Assembly (NCBI GenBank): GCA_028699155.1 | Contig: JAQVVD010000005.1 | Span: forward strand, 1 to 60,338 | DNA from: Candidatus Peribacteraceae bacterium | GTDB lineage: Bacteria > Patescibacteriota > Gracilibacteria > Peribacterales > Peribacteraceae | Length of the DNA stretch: 60,338 bases | Reading direction: 5' to 3' | Shown here: piece by piece, positions 51,518-60,190 of the stretch | Layout: each line of letters opens with the position of its first letter | Numbering within the stretch: position 1 is the first letter of the stretch | Translations under genes and position numbers: made by a program | The notes under the pieces: model-generated | Told to the model about the DNA's origin: nothing | Seen by the model: the letters and a program-made list of their open reading frames with translations, nothing else | The model's database searches: none

Positions 51518-52480
51518 ATGGCTCAGATCTACCTCTTCACCGGAGAGAATTCCTACGAGCTGCGTCGCAAGCGTTCCTTCTGGGCGCAGGAGTTCTCGTG
51601 CAAGCACGGAGAGGAGAACCTCCTGCGCCTGGAGGCGCGCACGACGACATTCCGCGCACTGATTGACGAAGTATCCGTCGCTCCCTTCATTGCCGAGAAG
51701 CGCCTGGTGCTGATGGATGGCATCCCGTCGGGAACCAAGGAGGAAGTGGAGCAGCTCTGCCGTTCCATCCATCCAGCCGTCATCCTCCTGATCGCGGAGC
51801 CGAAGCCGGATAAGCGCCTCTCAGTCGTGAAGGCACTGACGGCCGTTGCGCAGTGCGAGGAATTCCGCCGGTGCTCCCCGGCTGCACTGGAGGAGTGGCT
51901 GACGAAGGAAATTGCTGCATTGGGCGGATCGATGCATCCCGAAGCGAAGGCTTTCCTTCTGGATCGCGTGGGGAATGAGCAGGAGCTCCTGGTGCAGGAG
52001 TGCAGGAAGCTCGTGTTGTACGCGCAGGGGAGGGAGATCCGCATCGAAGATATCGAGATGCTGGTCGTCTGCCAGTCGGAGAAACAGGTGTGGGAACTCA
52101 TGGATCTTCTGGCGCAGCGCAAGACGTCTGAAGCCATGCGCTACGTGCAGCGTATGCTGCGGCAAGGCGAGAGTGCCGTGGGGCTCTGGAATATTTTCCT
52201 CTGGATGATCAGCAACCTCGTTCCGGTAGCAGGCGTCGTGGAAGACGGGGTTACGTCTCCGGTTGCGATTGCCAAGCAGGTAGGCATGAATGTGCGCAAC
52301 GTGCAGACGCTGCTCCCGTTCGTGCGGTCTATGTCACGCGCACAACTCACCAGCCTGATCGAGAGAATCGTCGAGTATGACATTGCCCTCAAGACAGGGA
52401 AAATACGCGCATCGGACCAGGAGCCGGAAGAGCTGCTCTCCGTCATTGATCGGTCGTTGCTTGCGTGCTGCGCACCGTAA
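51518..52480 (+). CDS. holA: DNA polymerase III delta subunit (HolA)
   Basis: Clamp-loader wrench that opens the sliding clamp. 320 residues from the ATG at 51518, which follows TAGGAT (51504-51509) by 8 nt. The N-terminus IYLFTGENSYELRRKRSFW matches HolA, as do VSVAPFIAEKRLVLMDGI, the helical AEEWL-type region (ALEEWLTKEIAAL), LLVQECRKLVLYA and the C-terminal VYDIALKTGKI-like end. Length is normal. Confidence 0.88.
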   Translation: MAQIYLFTGENSYELRRKRSFWAQEFSCKHGEENLLRLEARTTTFRALIDEVSVAPFIAEKRLVLMDGIPSGTKEEVEQLCRSIHPAVILLIAEPKPDKRLSVVKALTAVAQCEEFRRCSPAALEEWLTKEIAALGGSMHPEAKAFLLDRVGNEQELLVQECRKLVLYAQGREIRIEDIEMLVVCQSEKQVWELMDLLAQRKTSEAMRYVQRMLRQGESAVGLWNIFLWMISNLVPVAGVVEDGVTSPVAIAKQVGMNVRNVQTLLPFVRSMSRAQLTSLIERIVEYDIALKTGKIRASDQEPEELLSVIDRSLLACCAP

Positions 52481-52493
52481 CGCGGTGGGCATC

Positions 52494-52919
52494 TTAGGAT
52501 GCCTGTTCGATTTTTCGCAGGATCTCCTCTTCCTTCCTCGCCTCCTCTGTCTGATGCTGCCGTTCCTGCTGTTCGCGTTCCAGGCGGCGGTTGTGGCGCT
52601 CCTCCGATGTTTTTGAGAGGAGCTGCTGCTGTCCGATCTGCGCGATGTCCGATGCGTATTTCTTGTCGATTGCTTCCAACTGCGTTTTCTCATTGACGAG
52701 GATATCTCTCAGATTGCCAATTTGTTCGGGCGTCATGATCGGAAGGATGTTGATCCAGTACTGCCGCTCTTCATCATTCATGCTCTCTGAATCGAGGATG
52801 AGCGCAATCAGTTCCGGGTGCTTCTGTTTGAGCTCATCCGGGATGGTGAGCGCTTTCGCACCCCCTGCCGCCTTCCGATCGCTTGTGCCAGTCATCGGGA
52901 GTAGCGTATGTGTTTTCAT
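52494..52919 (-). CDS. Hypothetical protein with C-terminal coiled coil
   Basis: 141 residues from the ATG at 52919. The middle segment (NDEERQYWINILPIMTPEQIGNLR) may be a small helical domain, and the C-terminal half is a long Glu/Gln/Arg-rich predicted coiled coil. No signal peptide. Convergent with holA. Not recognised; may be one of the short CPR-specific families. Confidence 0.65.
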   Translation of the reverse strand: MKTHTLLPMTGTSDRKAAGGAKALTIPDELKQKHPELIALILDSESMNDEERQYWINILPIMTPEQIGNLRDILVNEKTQLEAIDKKYASDIAQIGQQQLLSKTSEERHNRRLEREQQERQHQTEEARKEEEILRKIEQAS

Positions 52920-52953
52920 GCCTGAGGTAAAGCGCAAGCGAGTGCGTGCGGCA

Positions 52954-54075
52954 TCATTCCTGCGGCACGAAGAGCGGCAGGATGATCAGGATGATGAGTG
53001 CGATGAAGGTGAGGAGCGTGAGTCCTCCTATTGCCAGGATGATCGGCGGCAACGCCTTGATCCTGTTCAGAAGATTCGCGCCTGCTCCGGGTTCTTGCGC
53101 TTCGCTGCCCGGTGCGGGAGGCCCGAATACTTCGGCGGGCTCTTCCTCAACTGCTGCCGAAGGTTGCGCCGTGAGCGTGATACTCTCCGGTTTGCTGCAG
53201 AGTGCGCTGTTGCGTAGGGCGGATGCAATGGAATCCAGATCAACATTCCATCGTTCGGCGAATCGTGCAGAGACATCGGGAATGCTCTCTTCGAATGCCG
53301 CAGCATCGCGCAGGCCGCGTTCGCGCAGGCGGCAGAGGGTGCGGAGCATCGCTTCCTGCGTGAGAGCGCTGTCCCCCTCGAGCACGCCATCCACCTCCTC
53401 TGCCGTTGCCGGTACTGCCGCATCTTCCTGCGGAGGAGTGGACGTACCAGCGATCGCGGCGCTGGGAAGGAGGGAAGGCGCAGCCGCCGCAGGCGCTTCT
53501 TCCTGCGATGGGCCTATGGCACCTGGGAGTTGCACAGGTGTCGGTATAGGCGACGGAACCGGCGCAGGTGTTCCTGGTTCCTGTTCCGGGTCCCCCGCGT
53601 AGAAGAGGTACGGGTAGAGCCCATTGAGCACCTCCTCGCAATGGAGGGAGCCTGCCAGCATCTCCGTAACGGCACCGGGTGAGAGCGAGAGGTTCTCCGC
53701 GACGCGCTCAACCAGTCGTTGCTTGGTGATGGGCAGCACATTCGGGTCTGTGTACCGATCCTTCACTCTGCAGAGCACCCGCGCCTTGTGTCCCGTTGAA
53801 CGGCTCGCCTGCAGGGCGGGCTCGGAAGGTACGGCGGCATCCTCGATGAGCGTGGCGTAGGAGCGGGTATTGCTGTGCATTCTCTGTCGTATGGCTGCCC
53901 TGCGCAGCGCTTCTCGATCGGTAGCACTGGCGGAGATCGTTTGCTCTACGGCAATGGTCTCATCTGATGCTGCAGCAGCCTGTGGGATATCGCTGATCGC
54001 GAGCGCAACAACGGATGTTCCCAGGATCAGCAGGAGTCCGGGGGAGAGGCGCGGAGCATGTCGCAGGTTTGTCAT
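52954..54075 (-). CDS. Hypothetical envelope protein with N- and C-terminal hydrophobic segments
   Basis: About 373 residues from the ATG at 54075. A signal sequence (about 12-33) is followed by a helical domain with two Cys (SLSPGAVTEMLAGSLHCEE), a Pro/Ala-rich linker, a second Cys-containing helical region with a similar ring (ALTQEAMLRTLCRLRERGLRD) and a C-terminal TM helix (about 345-368) ending FVPQE. The two helical regions may be a divergent duplication. Function unknown. Confidence 0.65.
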   Translation of the reverse strand: MTNLRHAPRLSPGLLLILGTSVVALAISDIPQAAAASDETIAVEQTISASATDREALRRAAIRQRMHSNTRSYATLIEDAAVPSEPALQASRSTGHKARVLCRVKDRYTDPNVLPITKQRLVERVAENLSLSPGAVTEMLAGSLHCEEVLNGLYPYLFYAGDPEQEPGTPAPVPSPIPTPVQLPGAIGPSQEEAPAAAAPSLLPSAAIAGTSTPPQEDAAVPATAEEVDGVLEGDSALTQEAMLRTLCRLRERGLRDAAAFEESIPDVSARFAERWNVDLDSIASALRNSALCSKPESITLTAQPSAAVEEEPAEVFGPPAPGSEAQEPGAGANLLNRIKALPPIILAIGGLTLLTFIALIILIILPLFVPQE

Positions 54076-54223
54076 GTGAGAGGAAGAGGAAACGATCGTA
54101 AAAAAGGAAAGGCAGTGCAAGCGAAAAGGGAGATACAATTATCAAAGATTGCCCTGCCGTCAATACGGCGGAGAGGCATATGGACAAGATGGCATCTTCA
54201 TGTTCAGTAATATCTGATGGGTT

Positions 54224-54409
54224 CCCTGGTCGTTGTGCGCGATCCGCCAGGGTGATGAGCCGGGAACGCCCCCGGACGTTCCCGCGGAGCACGTCTCTCA
54301 GAAGTGCTCTACAAGAAGGGCTCAAGAAGAAATACCACCCCGGCGAATTCCGAGGGCAAAACAGCGGGATTCGCCCGAGCGTGTTCCCGGGGCATCCTCA
54401 GTCGGATGC
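54224..54409 (+). ncRNA. Candidate structured RNA, not a known family
   Basis: The gap between 54075 and greA (54483) has no good coding frame but folds strongly. Stems: CCCTGG/CCAGGG (54224-54229 with 54247-54252); CGGGAACG/CGTTCCCG (54261-54268 with 54277-54284); GAGCAC/GTGCTC (54287-54292 with 54304-54309); GGCGAATTCC/GGGATTCGCC (54342-54351 with 54366-54375); GCATCC/GGATGC (54392-54397 with 54404-54409). TGAGC/GCTCA (54256-54260 with 54320-54324) encloses stems 2 and 3 as a three-way junction. G-U pairs favour the forward strand. It does not match RNase P, tmRNA, SRP or 6S RNA motifs. No clear terminator. Confidence 0.45.
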
Positions 54410-54482
54410 ATGAAGCAAAAATGTGTGCGCGATGTACTGGCAAGAAACAAAAAGTAGTTTCTTGTTATAGGAGGTGTCGTGC

Positions 54483-55019
54483 TCACGCAACCTTGATGAT
54501 CTCGTACTTGTGGGTACCGGCGGGGGTGACTACCTGTACGATTTCTCCTTTCATGCTGCTCAGGAATGCTCTGCCGAGAGGGGATTCGTTGCTGATCTTC
54601 TTCGACATGGGGTCAGCCTCAGTCGATCCGACGATCACGAACGTCTCGGGCTCGTGATTCTCTGTCCTGTTGCGTACAGTGACGGTAGAACCGATCTCAA
54701 CAGACTTGGAGTTGGTTGCGGCGTCCTTCTTGGAGCTGATGATTTTGGCGTTCTTGACCTTTCGTTCCAGTTCCAGGATGCGTCCTTCCACGAATGCCTG
54801 CTCGTTCTTCGCTTCCTCGTACTCAGAGTTCTCGGAGAGGTCCCCGTAGGAGATTGCTTCCTTGAGCCGTTTTGCCACTTCCTGGCGCCGGACGGTCTTG
54901 AGGTGATCCAGTTCCTCCTGGAGCTTCCTCAGACCCTCGCGCGTCACGAGCGTCTGGTCGTCGTTGTCGGAGAAGTCCGTTTCATCATCCAGCACGATCG
55001 CGTCATCATCCGTCGTCAT
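54483..55019 (-). CDS. greA: Transcription elongation factor GreA
   Basis: Rescues backtracked RNA polymerase. 178 residues from the ATG at 55019, with an acidic N-terminal extension of about 22 residues before the usual start (LVTREGLRKLQEELDHLKT). The coiled coil with acidic tip (YGDLSENSEYEEAKNEQ) and the C-terminal FKBP-like domain with SPLGRAFL are standard GreA. Its upstream neighbour carB lies 77 nt away on the same strand. Confidence 0.95.
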   Translation of the reverse strand: MTTDDDAIVLDDETDFSDNDDQTLVTREGLRKLQEELDHLKTVRRQEVAKRLKEAISYGDLSENSEYEEAKNEQAFVEGRILELERKVKNAKIISSKKDAATNSKSVEIGSTVTVRNRTENHEPETFVIVGSTEADPMSKKISNESPLGRAFLSSMKGEIVQVVTPAGTHKYEIIKVA

Positions 55020-55096
55020 AGGCAGAGAGGGGAGAATTGTGTGGAGCAGTCTACGAAGGAATTTCTCTGCTGGCAAATGAATTCGCCGTGTGTTTG

Positions 55097-58000
55097 CTAG
55101 CGTGCATCCAGCAGATCCGGCCAGGCGAGGAGGGGCAGGTTGGCGATATCCTCCTGCGTCAGAGCCTCGATGAGGCGTTTCGCGAGCTGGACATTGGTGA
55201 TGAGAGGAATGCCGTGGTCCGTCGCGAGACGCCGGATGAAGTATCCATCCGTCTGTTCGCGCGCACTGGAGTGCATCGGCACGTTCACGACCAGGTCGAC
55301 TCTCCTCTTCTCCAGATACTCCTGGATGTTGGGGCTCCTGCTCTCGGAGAGCTTGTGCAGCAGGGCAGAGGTGATCCCGCGCGATTCCAGGAATTCGTGC
55401 GTACGCTTGGTGGCGAAGAATGCGAAGCCACACTCAGCGAGTTTCTGGATTGCCGGCAGCATGTCGACCTTATCTTCCAGGCGGCCGATGGTGAGCAGGA
55501 TGTTCTTCTTGGGAGGGGAGAACCCCACGGCAGTGAGCGCCGTGAGGAGAGCCTGTTCGGCGTTCTCTCCGAAACAGGCGACTTCGCCGGTGCTCGCCAT
55601 CTCCACGCCCAGGCGCGGATCGGCGCCCTTGAGGCGGTTGAAGCTGAACTGCGCAGCCTTCACGCCGACGTGGTCTAAGTCGATGGTCTGGTACCGTGCT
55701 CCCGTATCCGCACGGCCAAGGAGCGCCTGCGTTGCAATCGTGATGAAGTTGGCGCCCGTCACTTTGCTGGCGAAGGGGAAGCTGCGGCTGGAGCGCAGGT
55801 TGCACTCAATGACTTTGAGGCGGTTGTTCTTGGCGAGGAACTGGATGTTGAAAGGTCCGGAAATCTGGAGGTCGCCGGCGATCTGTTTCGCGATGATCTT
55901 CATGCGCCGGAGCGTTTCTAAGTTCACGCGTTGCGGAGGCATGACCATCGTCGAGTCTCCCGAGTGGACGCCTGCGTTCTCTACGTGTTCGGAAATAGCG
56001 TAGAGCAGCAGCAGTCCGCGCTGCGCAACGCCGTCGAATTCGATCTCCTTGGCTCCCTGCTCGAATTTGGAGATGACGACCGGGCTCTCTTTATTGATGA
56101 AGGCGGAGAGCCCCACGTACGCTGCCAGATCCTCGCTCGAGTGCACGACGGCCATTGCCGCGCCCGAGAGCACGTAGCTGGGGCGAACAATCACGGGGTA
56201 CCCGACTTTCTCGGAGAACTTCCGCGCGCTCTCCACCTCAGAGAATTCTCTCCACTCCGGTTGGTCGATGCCGAGCGTGTCGAGCATCGAACTGAATTTG
56301 TGACGGTCTTCGGCGCGGTCGATGTTCTCCGGAGTGGTGCCGAGCATTCGTATGTCGTGTTTCGCCAGTTTAAGCGCGAGAGAATTGGGAATCTGCCCTC
56401 CCATCGAAACGACGATGCCTTCGGGCGAGAGCAGGTCCGCAATGTCGCGCACGCGCTCTTCTGAGAGTTCCTCGAAGAAGAGATCGTCGCACTCATCGTA
56501 GTCGGTGCTCACCGTCTCAGGATTGCTGTTGATCATGGCGACGGTGAAGCCCTGCTTCTGGAGCTCGTGGGTCGCCTGGACGCAGCACCAGTCGAACTCC
56601 ACCGAGGAACCGATGGAGTACGGTCCGCTCCCCAGCATGATTGCGCGCGGGCGTCCGTCGGTCCCGCCGAACGATACGTCATGCTGCCGTGCGCAGTACG
56701 TGAGGTAGAGGTAGTTCGTCTGTGCGGGGAATTCTCCTGCGAGCGTGTCGATCTGTTTCACGACGGGCGTAATGCCGTGCCGTTTCCGTTGGGTGCGCAC
56801 CTCTTCGGGTTCCGATCTCGTCAGCTGCGCGAGAGAGCGGTCAGAGAACCCCGCGCACTTTGCTGCGCGCAGCAAGACCGGCGGGAGTTCTTTCTTCTTC
56901 AGGGACCGCACCTGGCTGCAGATCCGGGCGCAGTGGGCGATGCGTTCCAGGAACCATCGGTCGATGCCCGTTGCGATGGAAACTTCCTCCGGCGTCCACT
57001 CCTTCTGCAGCGCCTCCGCAACCGCGAAGATGCGTCGCGGGGTTGGGCGTTTGATCTCCTTGGTGAGATCCTTGAATGTAAAGCAGCTCGGGTAGAGGCC
57101 CTCCGTACCGATATTGAGCATACGGATCGCTTTCTGCAGGGCTTCTTCAAATGTCCTCCCCAGCGCCATGACTTCGCCCACGGACTTCATCTCGCTCGTG
57201 ACCTGGTCGGAGACGAAGCGGAATTTCTGCAGGTCCCAGCGCGGCACTTTGACCGCGACGTAGTCCAGGGACGGTTCGTAGTCCGCGCAGGTGACGTGCG
57301 TGATGGCGTTGCTGAGTTCGGGCAGAGTGGCTCCCAGCCCGAGTTTCGCCGCGATGAAGGCGAGGGGGTACCCCGTTGCCTTGGATGCGAGTGCCGAGCT
57401 GCGGCTCAGTCGCGCGTTCACCTCAATGACTCTGTACTCGCGGGATTTCGGGTCCAGCGCGTACTGGATGTTGCATTCCCCGACGATCTTGAAGTGGCGG
57501 ATCACCTTGAGCGCGATGGAGCGCAGGAAGTGGTACTCGGTGTTATCCAGCGTCTGGCTGGGTGCGATCACGATGGATTCTCCGGTATGGATGCCCAGCG
57601 GATCGACATTCTCCATATTGCAGACGGTGATGCAGTTATCCGCGCAGTCGCGCACGACTTCGTACTCGATTTCCTTCCAGCCTGTCAGGTCTTCCTCCAC
57701 CAGAATCTGCGGCGATTCCACGAAAGCGACCTTGAGGATGGGGAGCAGCTCCTTCTCGTTCATGGCGCGTCCGCTGCCCTTGCCGCCCAGGGCGAATGCG
57801 CCGCGCACGATGACGGGGTAACCGATCACCTGCGCCGCCTGGAGACCGTCTTCTATCGATTCGCATGCGCGTGACTGGGGAACATGGACGCCGATTGCTT
57901 TCAGCTCCGCGTTGAAGACCGCGCGGTCTTCGGTCTTTCGGATGCTCTCGACCGGGGTGCCGATCACTTCGATGCCATGCTCTTTGAGTATGCCCAGTTG

Positions 58001-58384
58001 CTCCAGCTTCATGCCGCAGTTCAACGCGGTCTGTCCGCCGAAACTCAGAGCGATGGCGTCGGGACGTTCCTTCTCGATCACGCGCGCGACGAAGTCGGCG
58101 TTCACGGGGACGAAGTAGACCCGGTCTGCCAGGCCCCAGCTCGTCTGGTTGGTTGCGATATTGGGATTGACCAGAATGATGCGCGCACCTTCTTCCCTGA
58201 ATGCTTTGATTGCCTGGCTCCCCGAGTAGTCGAACTCGCCGGCTTCTCCAATCTTCAGCGCTCCCGAACCGAGGAGCAGGATGGTCCTGCCGTGTGCCCG
58301 CTGCGTTGTTTTCGCTTCCTTAAAAAAAAGAGCCCCGTCGCCCTGTGGGGCGTTGCGAGAGCCGCCGTCCGTTCTTGGATGCAT
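55097..58384 (-). CDS. carB: Carbamoyl-phosphate synthase large subunit
   Basis: Makes carbamoyl phosphate for pyrimidine and arginine synthesis. 1095 residues, normal length: two carboxyphosphate/ATP-grasp halves (LLLGSGALKIGEAGEFDYSGSQA and IMLGSGPYSIGSSVEFDWCCV), an oligomerisation domain between them, and a C-terminal MGS-like domain. The start ATG at 58384 is supported by TTGTCC (58417-58422), a 17-nt spacer and TACTCT (58394-58399), 9 nt upstream, giving an N-terminal extension of about 20 residues over the typical protein. Within that extension lies an intrinsic-terminator-like hairpin (58322-58351). No carA is in the window. Confidence 0.95.
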   Translation of the reverse strand: MHPRTDGGSRNAPQGDGALFFKEAKTTQRAHGRTILLLGSGALKIGEAGEFDYSGSQAIKAFREEGARIILVNPNIATNQTSWGLADRVYFVPVNADFVARVIEKERPDAIALSFGGQTALNCGMKLEQLGILKEHGIEVIGTPVESIRKTEDRAVFNAELKAIGVHVPQSRACESIEDGLQAAQVIGYPVIVRGAFALGGKGSGRAMNEKELLPILKVAFVESPQILVEEDLTGWKEIEYEVVRDCADNCITVCNMENVDPLGIHTGESIVIAPSQTLDNTEYHFLRSIALKVIRHFKIVGECNIQYALDPKSREYRVIEVNARLSRSSALASKATGYPLAFIAAKLGLGATLPELSNAITHVTCADYEPSLDYVAVKVPRWDLQKFRFVSDQVTSEMKSVGEVMALGRTFEEALQKAIRMLNIGTEGLYPSCFTFKDLTKEIKRPTPRRIFAVAEALQKEWTPEEVSIATGIDRWFLERIAHCARICSQVRSLKKKELPPVLLRAAKCAGFSDRSLAQLTRSEPEEVRTQRKRHGITPVVKQIDTLAGEFPAQTNYLYLTYCARQHDVSFGGTDGRPRAIMLGSGPYSIGSSVEFDWCCVQATHELQKQGFTVAMINSNPETVSTDYDECDDLFFEELSEERVRDIADLLSPEGIVVSMGGQIPNSLALKLAKHDIRMLGTTPENIDRAEDRHKFSSMLDTLGIDQPEWREFSEVESARKFSEKVGYPVIVRPSYVLSGAAMAVVHSSEDLAAYVGLSAFINKESPVVISKFEQGAKEIEFDGVAQRGLLLLYAISEHVENAGVHSGDSTMVMPPQRVNLETLRRMKIIAKQIAGDLQISGPFNIQFLAKNNRLKVIECNLRSSRSFPFASKVTGANFITIATQALLGRADTGARYQTIDLDHVGVKAAQFSFNRLKGADPRLGVEMASTGEVACFGENAEQALLTALTAVGFSPPKKNILLTIGRLEDKVDMLPAIQKLAECGFAFFATKRTHEFLESRGITSALLHKLSESRSPNIQEYLEKRRVDLVVNVPMHSSAREQTDGYFIRRLATDHGIPLITNVQLAKRLIEALTQEDIANLPLLAWPDLLDAR
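58322..58351 (-). terminator. Intrinsic-terminator-like attenuator inside the carB 5' coding region
   Basis: On the carB strand, stem GCCCC/GGGGC (58347-58351 with 58332-58336) is followed by TC and a run of eight T (58322-58329). It sits within codons 12-21 of carB, about 35-65 nt from the predicted transcript start. A translating ribosome would cover it. Confidence 0.6.
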
Positions 58385-58393
58385 GTCGGACAG

Positions 58394-58422
58394 AGAGTAC
58401 GCGAACCCGCATCGCAGGACAA
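58394..58422 (-). promoter_or_regulatory. carB promoter (near-leaderless)
   Basis: On the reverse strand TTGTCC (58417-58422), a 17-nt spacer and TACTCT (58394-58399); the ATG at 58384 follows after 9 nt. Confidence 0.65.
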
Positions 58423-58485
58423 CTATTTCGATGAAGAAGTGCAATTGTGTTTATTGCAAGCCAAAATCACATGTGCGATTGCCCA

Positions 58486-58514
58486 TTGTTGCCCGGGGGG
58501 AGAGCTGGTACTGT
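58486..58514 (+). promoter_or_regulatory. Promoter of the SLH-protein gene (leaderless)
   Basis: TTGTTG at 58486-58491, a 17-nt spacer and TACTGT at 58509-58514; the ATG at 58523 follows after 8 nt. Confidence 0.65.
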
Positions 58515-58522
58515 GGTGTGCG

Positions 58523-59374
58523 ATGTTTCCGAGAAAGACGTACGTGCTCTCCATGGGGATGCTGCTCCTCCTCCCGGCGCTTGTTTCCGCGAGTGCGCTG
58601 GAGGGGCTTCTGGCGGATATCGATGCGCTGGATACGGAGATAGGAGAGAGCCTGCTGGAGCAGCAGCAGCAGGAAGCCGATGAGGCGTACGAGGGGAGCA
58701 TCCTGCTCTACCCGGAGGAGAAGTCTGTTTCCTCTGCGGGGGGATCGCACTTGGAGGAGAGCGGAGGGGCATTCGTCTCGGTGCGCGACGAGGGCGAAAT
58801 AGTGGAGTTAAGCGATGTCCCGCGCAGCGAGTGGTTCGCCCGCTACGTGCAGGATATGGCGGACCGGAGGATCATCACCGGGTACAGGGACGCGGCAGGA
58901 ACCCCCCGGGGCCTGTACGGCCCTGCCGATCCGGTCACGGTCGAACAGTTGGCGAAGATCAGCGTTCTGGCTGCCGGCGTTGACCAGAGCAAGTGCCCGC
59001 GTTCGCCAAAGAACGGCAAGGTCATGGGCACATGGTCTGCGCAGTACATTGCCTGCGCCGAGCATCTGGGGTGGAGCGTGTACCAGGATGGGTCGGTGGA
59101 ACCATCCCGTCCCGCCCTGCGGGCGGAGGTTGTTACGACGGTTCTGCAGGCGTTCAACCGGCAATTTGAGCCTGCAACCGGTACCGTCTTCAGAGACGTG
59201 AGCAACACCATGCCTTCGCGCTACGCCATCGAGACGGCGGCGCGTGACGGCATCGTGTCCGGCTACACCGATGCCAAAGGAAATCTCACGGGGTTCTTCG
59301 GCCCCTTCGACGAAGTCAACCGTGCGGAGACGGCCAAGATCGTCTCGCTCGCGCTGCAGACGTACGGAGAATGA
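58523..59374 (+). CDS. S-layer homology (SLH) domain protein
   Basis: 283 residues from the ATG at 58523. A signal peptide (RKTYVLSMGMLLLLPALVSA) is followed by a Gln/Glu-rich coiled stretch and two to three SLH repeats: ARYVQDMADRRIITGYRDA ... GLYGPADPVTVEQLAKI; WSAQYIACAEHLGWS ... SRPALRAEVVTTVL; SRYAIETAARDGIVSGYTDAKGN ... FGPFDEVNRAETAKI. SLH domains bind secondary cell-wall polymers, so this is a cell-surface anchor or S-layer component. Confidence 0.92.
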   Translation: MFPRKTYVLSMGMLLLLPALVSASALEGLLADIDALDTEIGESLLEQQQQEADEAYEGSILLYPEEKSVSSAGGSHLEESGGAFVSVRDEGEIVELSDVPRSEWFARYVQDMADRRIITGYRDAAGTPRGLYGPADPVTVEQLAKISVLAAGVDQSKCPRSPKNGKVMGTWSAQYIACAEHLGWSVYQDGSVEPSRPALRAEVVTTVLQAFNRQFEPATGTVFRDVSNTMPSRYAIETAARDGIVSGYTDAKGNLTGFFGPFDEVNRAETAKIVSLALQTYGE

Positions 59375-59394
59375 GGCGAGACTATTCTCTCGCC
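59375..59394 (+). terminator. Hairpin after the SLH-protein gene
   Basis: Perfect stem GGCGAGA/TCTCGCC (59375-59381 with 59388-59394), six-base loop, directly after the stop codon and followed by ATCTTT. A weak T-run, but the position supports a terminator. Confidence 0.6.
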
Positions 59395-59425
59395 ATCTTT
59401 GCCAATGTGTGCAAAGATATTTTCA

Positions 59426-60190
59426 ATGAAACTGTATGCCATCTGTTCGCCGTCCCACGCTGTTTTGCGTGATCAGTGGTTCTTGCCGTCTGCAGAGAAA
59501 GTTTTCGAAGAAATCATTGTGGAAACAGTCCCGCAGGATTGTGTAGATGGGGTGTATATGCACAGTGGATGGAAGAAAACTATGGAGAGAAAAATAGATC
59601 TTCTCCTCAGGGCAGTGGAGGAAAACTGGGGTGGCATATTCGTGTACTCAGATGTGGATATTCAATTCTTCAATAGCGTAGAAACGTTGTCTTTCGAATC
59701 CCTCCTTGGTGAGCAGGATGTCGTATTCCAAAACAGCCAGGCTGGCGGCATTTGTATGGGGTTCCTGGTATGTCGGGCGAATGAGGCGATGCAGAATTTC
59801 TGGCGGGCGGCAAAAGAGGAAATACGTGAGAATTGTGGCATATATGGATACAGTGACCAGTCTGTCGTGAATTTTCTTCTGGGCATCAAGAAGTATCGTG
59901 GATCTTGGCGCACATTCATTCGTATGAATATTCCATGGGCTGAGAAGGTGAAGCACTTCTATTACAGGTGTTGCCAACAGCAGAAGAAACGTTCTATTTC
60001 TCTCCGGTGGGGATGTCTTCCGGAGCAGTTCTACTCTCCTGGCAAGTTCTGGCATCCGGGAGAGCAGCTGGATATCCCGCAAGATATCGTCTTGCACCAT
60101 GCAAACTGGACAATAGGTATCCAGAATAAAATCGCGCAGCTGGAGTATGTGAGACGGATAGTGTCAGAAAGGCATTCGAATGTCTCATGA
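59426..60190 (+). CDS. Putative glycosyltransferase (DxD type, GT77-like)
   Basis: About 254 residues from the ATG at 59426. The segment FVYSDVDIQFFNSVETL carries a DxD-type metal and nucleotide-sugar site, preceded by KIDLLLRAVEENWGG and followed by VFQNSQAGGICMGFLVCRAN and GYSDQSVVNFLL. This order is that of nucleotide-diphospho-sugar transferases of the GT77-like group. The C-terminal part has HHANWTIGIQNKI. No signal peptide. It may add sugars to a surface polymer. Codon usage is less GC-rich than in the neighbouring genes. Confidence 0.78.
   Translation: MKLYAICSPSHAVLRDQWFLPSAEKVFEEIIVETVPQDCVDGVYMHSGWKKTMERKIDLLLRAVEENWGGIFVYSDVDIQFFNSVETLSFESLLGEQDVVFQNSQAGGICMGFLVCRANEAMQNFWRAAKEEIRENCGIYGYSDQSVVNFLLGIKKYRGSWRTFIRMNIPWAEKVKHFYYRCCQQQKKRSISLRWGCLPEQFYSPGKFWHPGEQLDIPQDIVLHHANWTIGIQNKIAQLEYVRRIVSERHSNVS

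Noticed and set aside
54180-54457. Short overlapping forward frames in the gap before greA
   Set aside because: Arg/Ser/Pro-rich translations in several frames with no family pattern; the dense stems explain the sequence better as RNA.
57884-58522. Upstream extension of the SLH-protein frame
   Set aside because: Antisense to carB; the signal peptide and promoter place the start at 58523.
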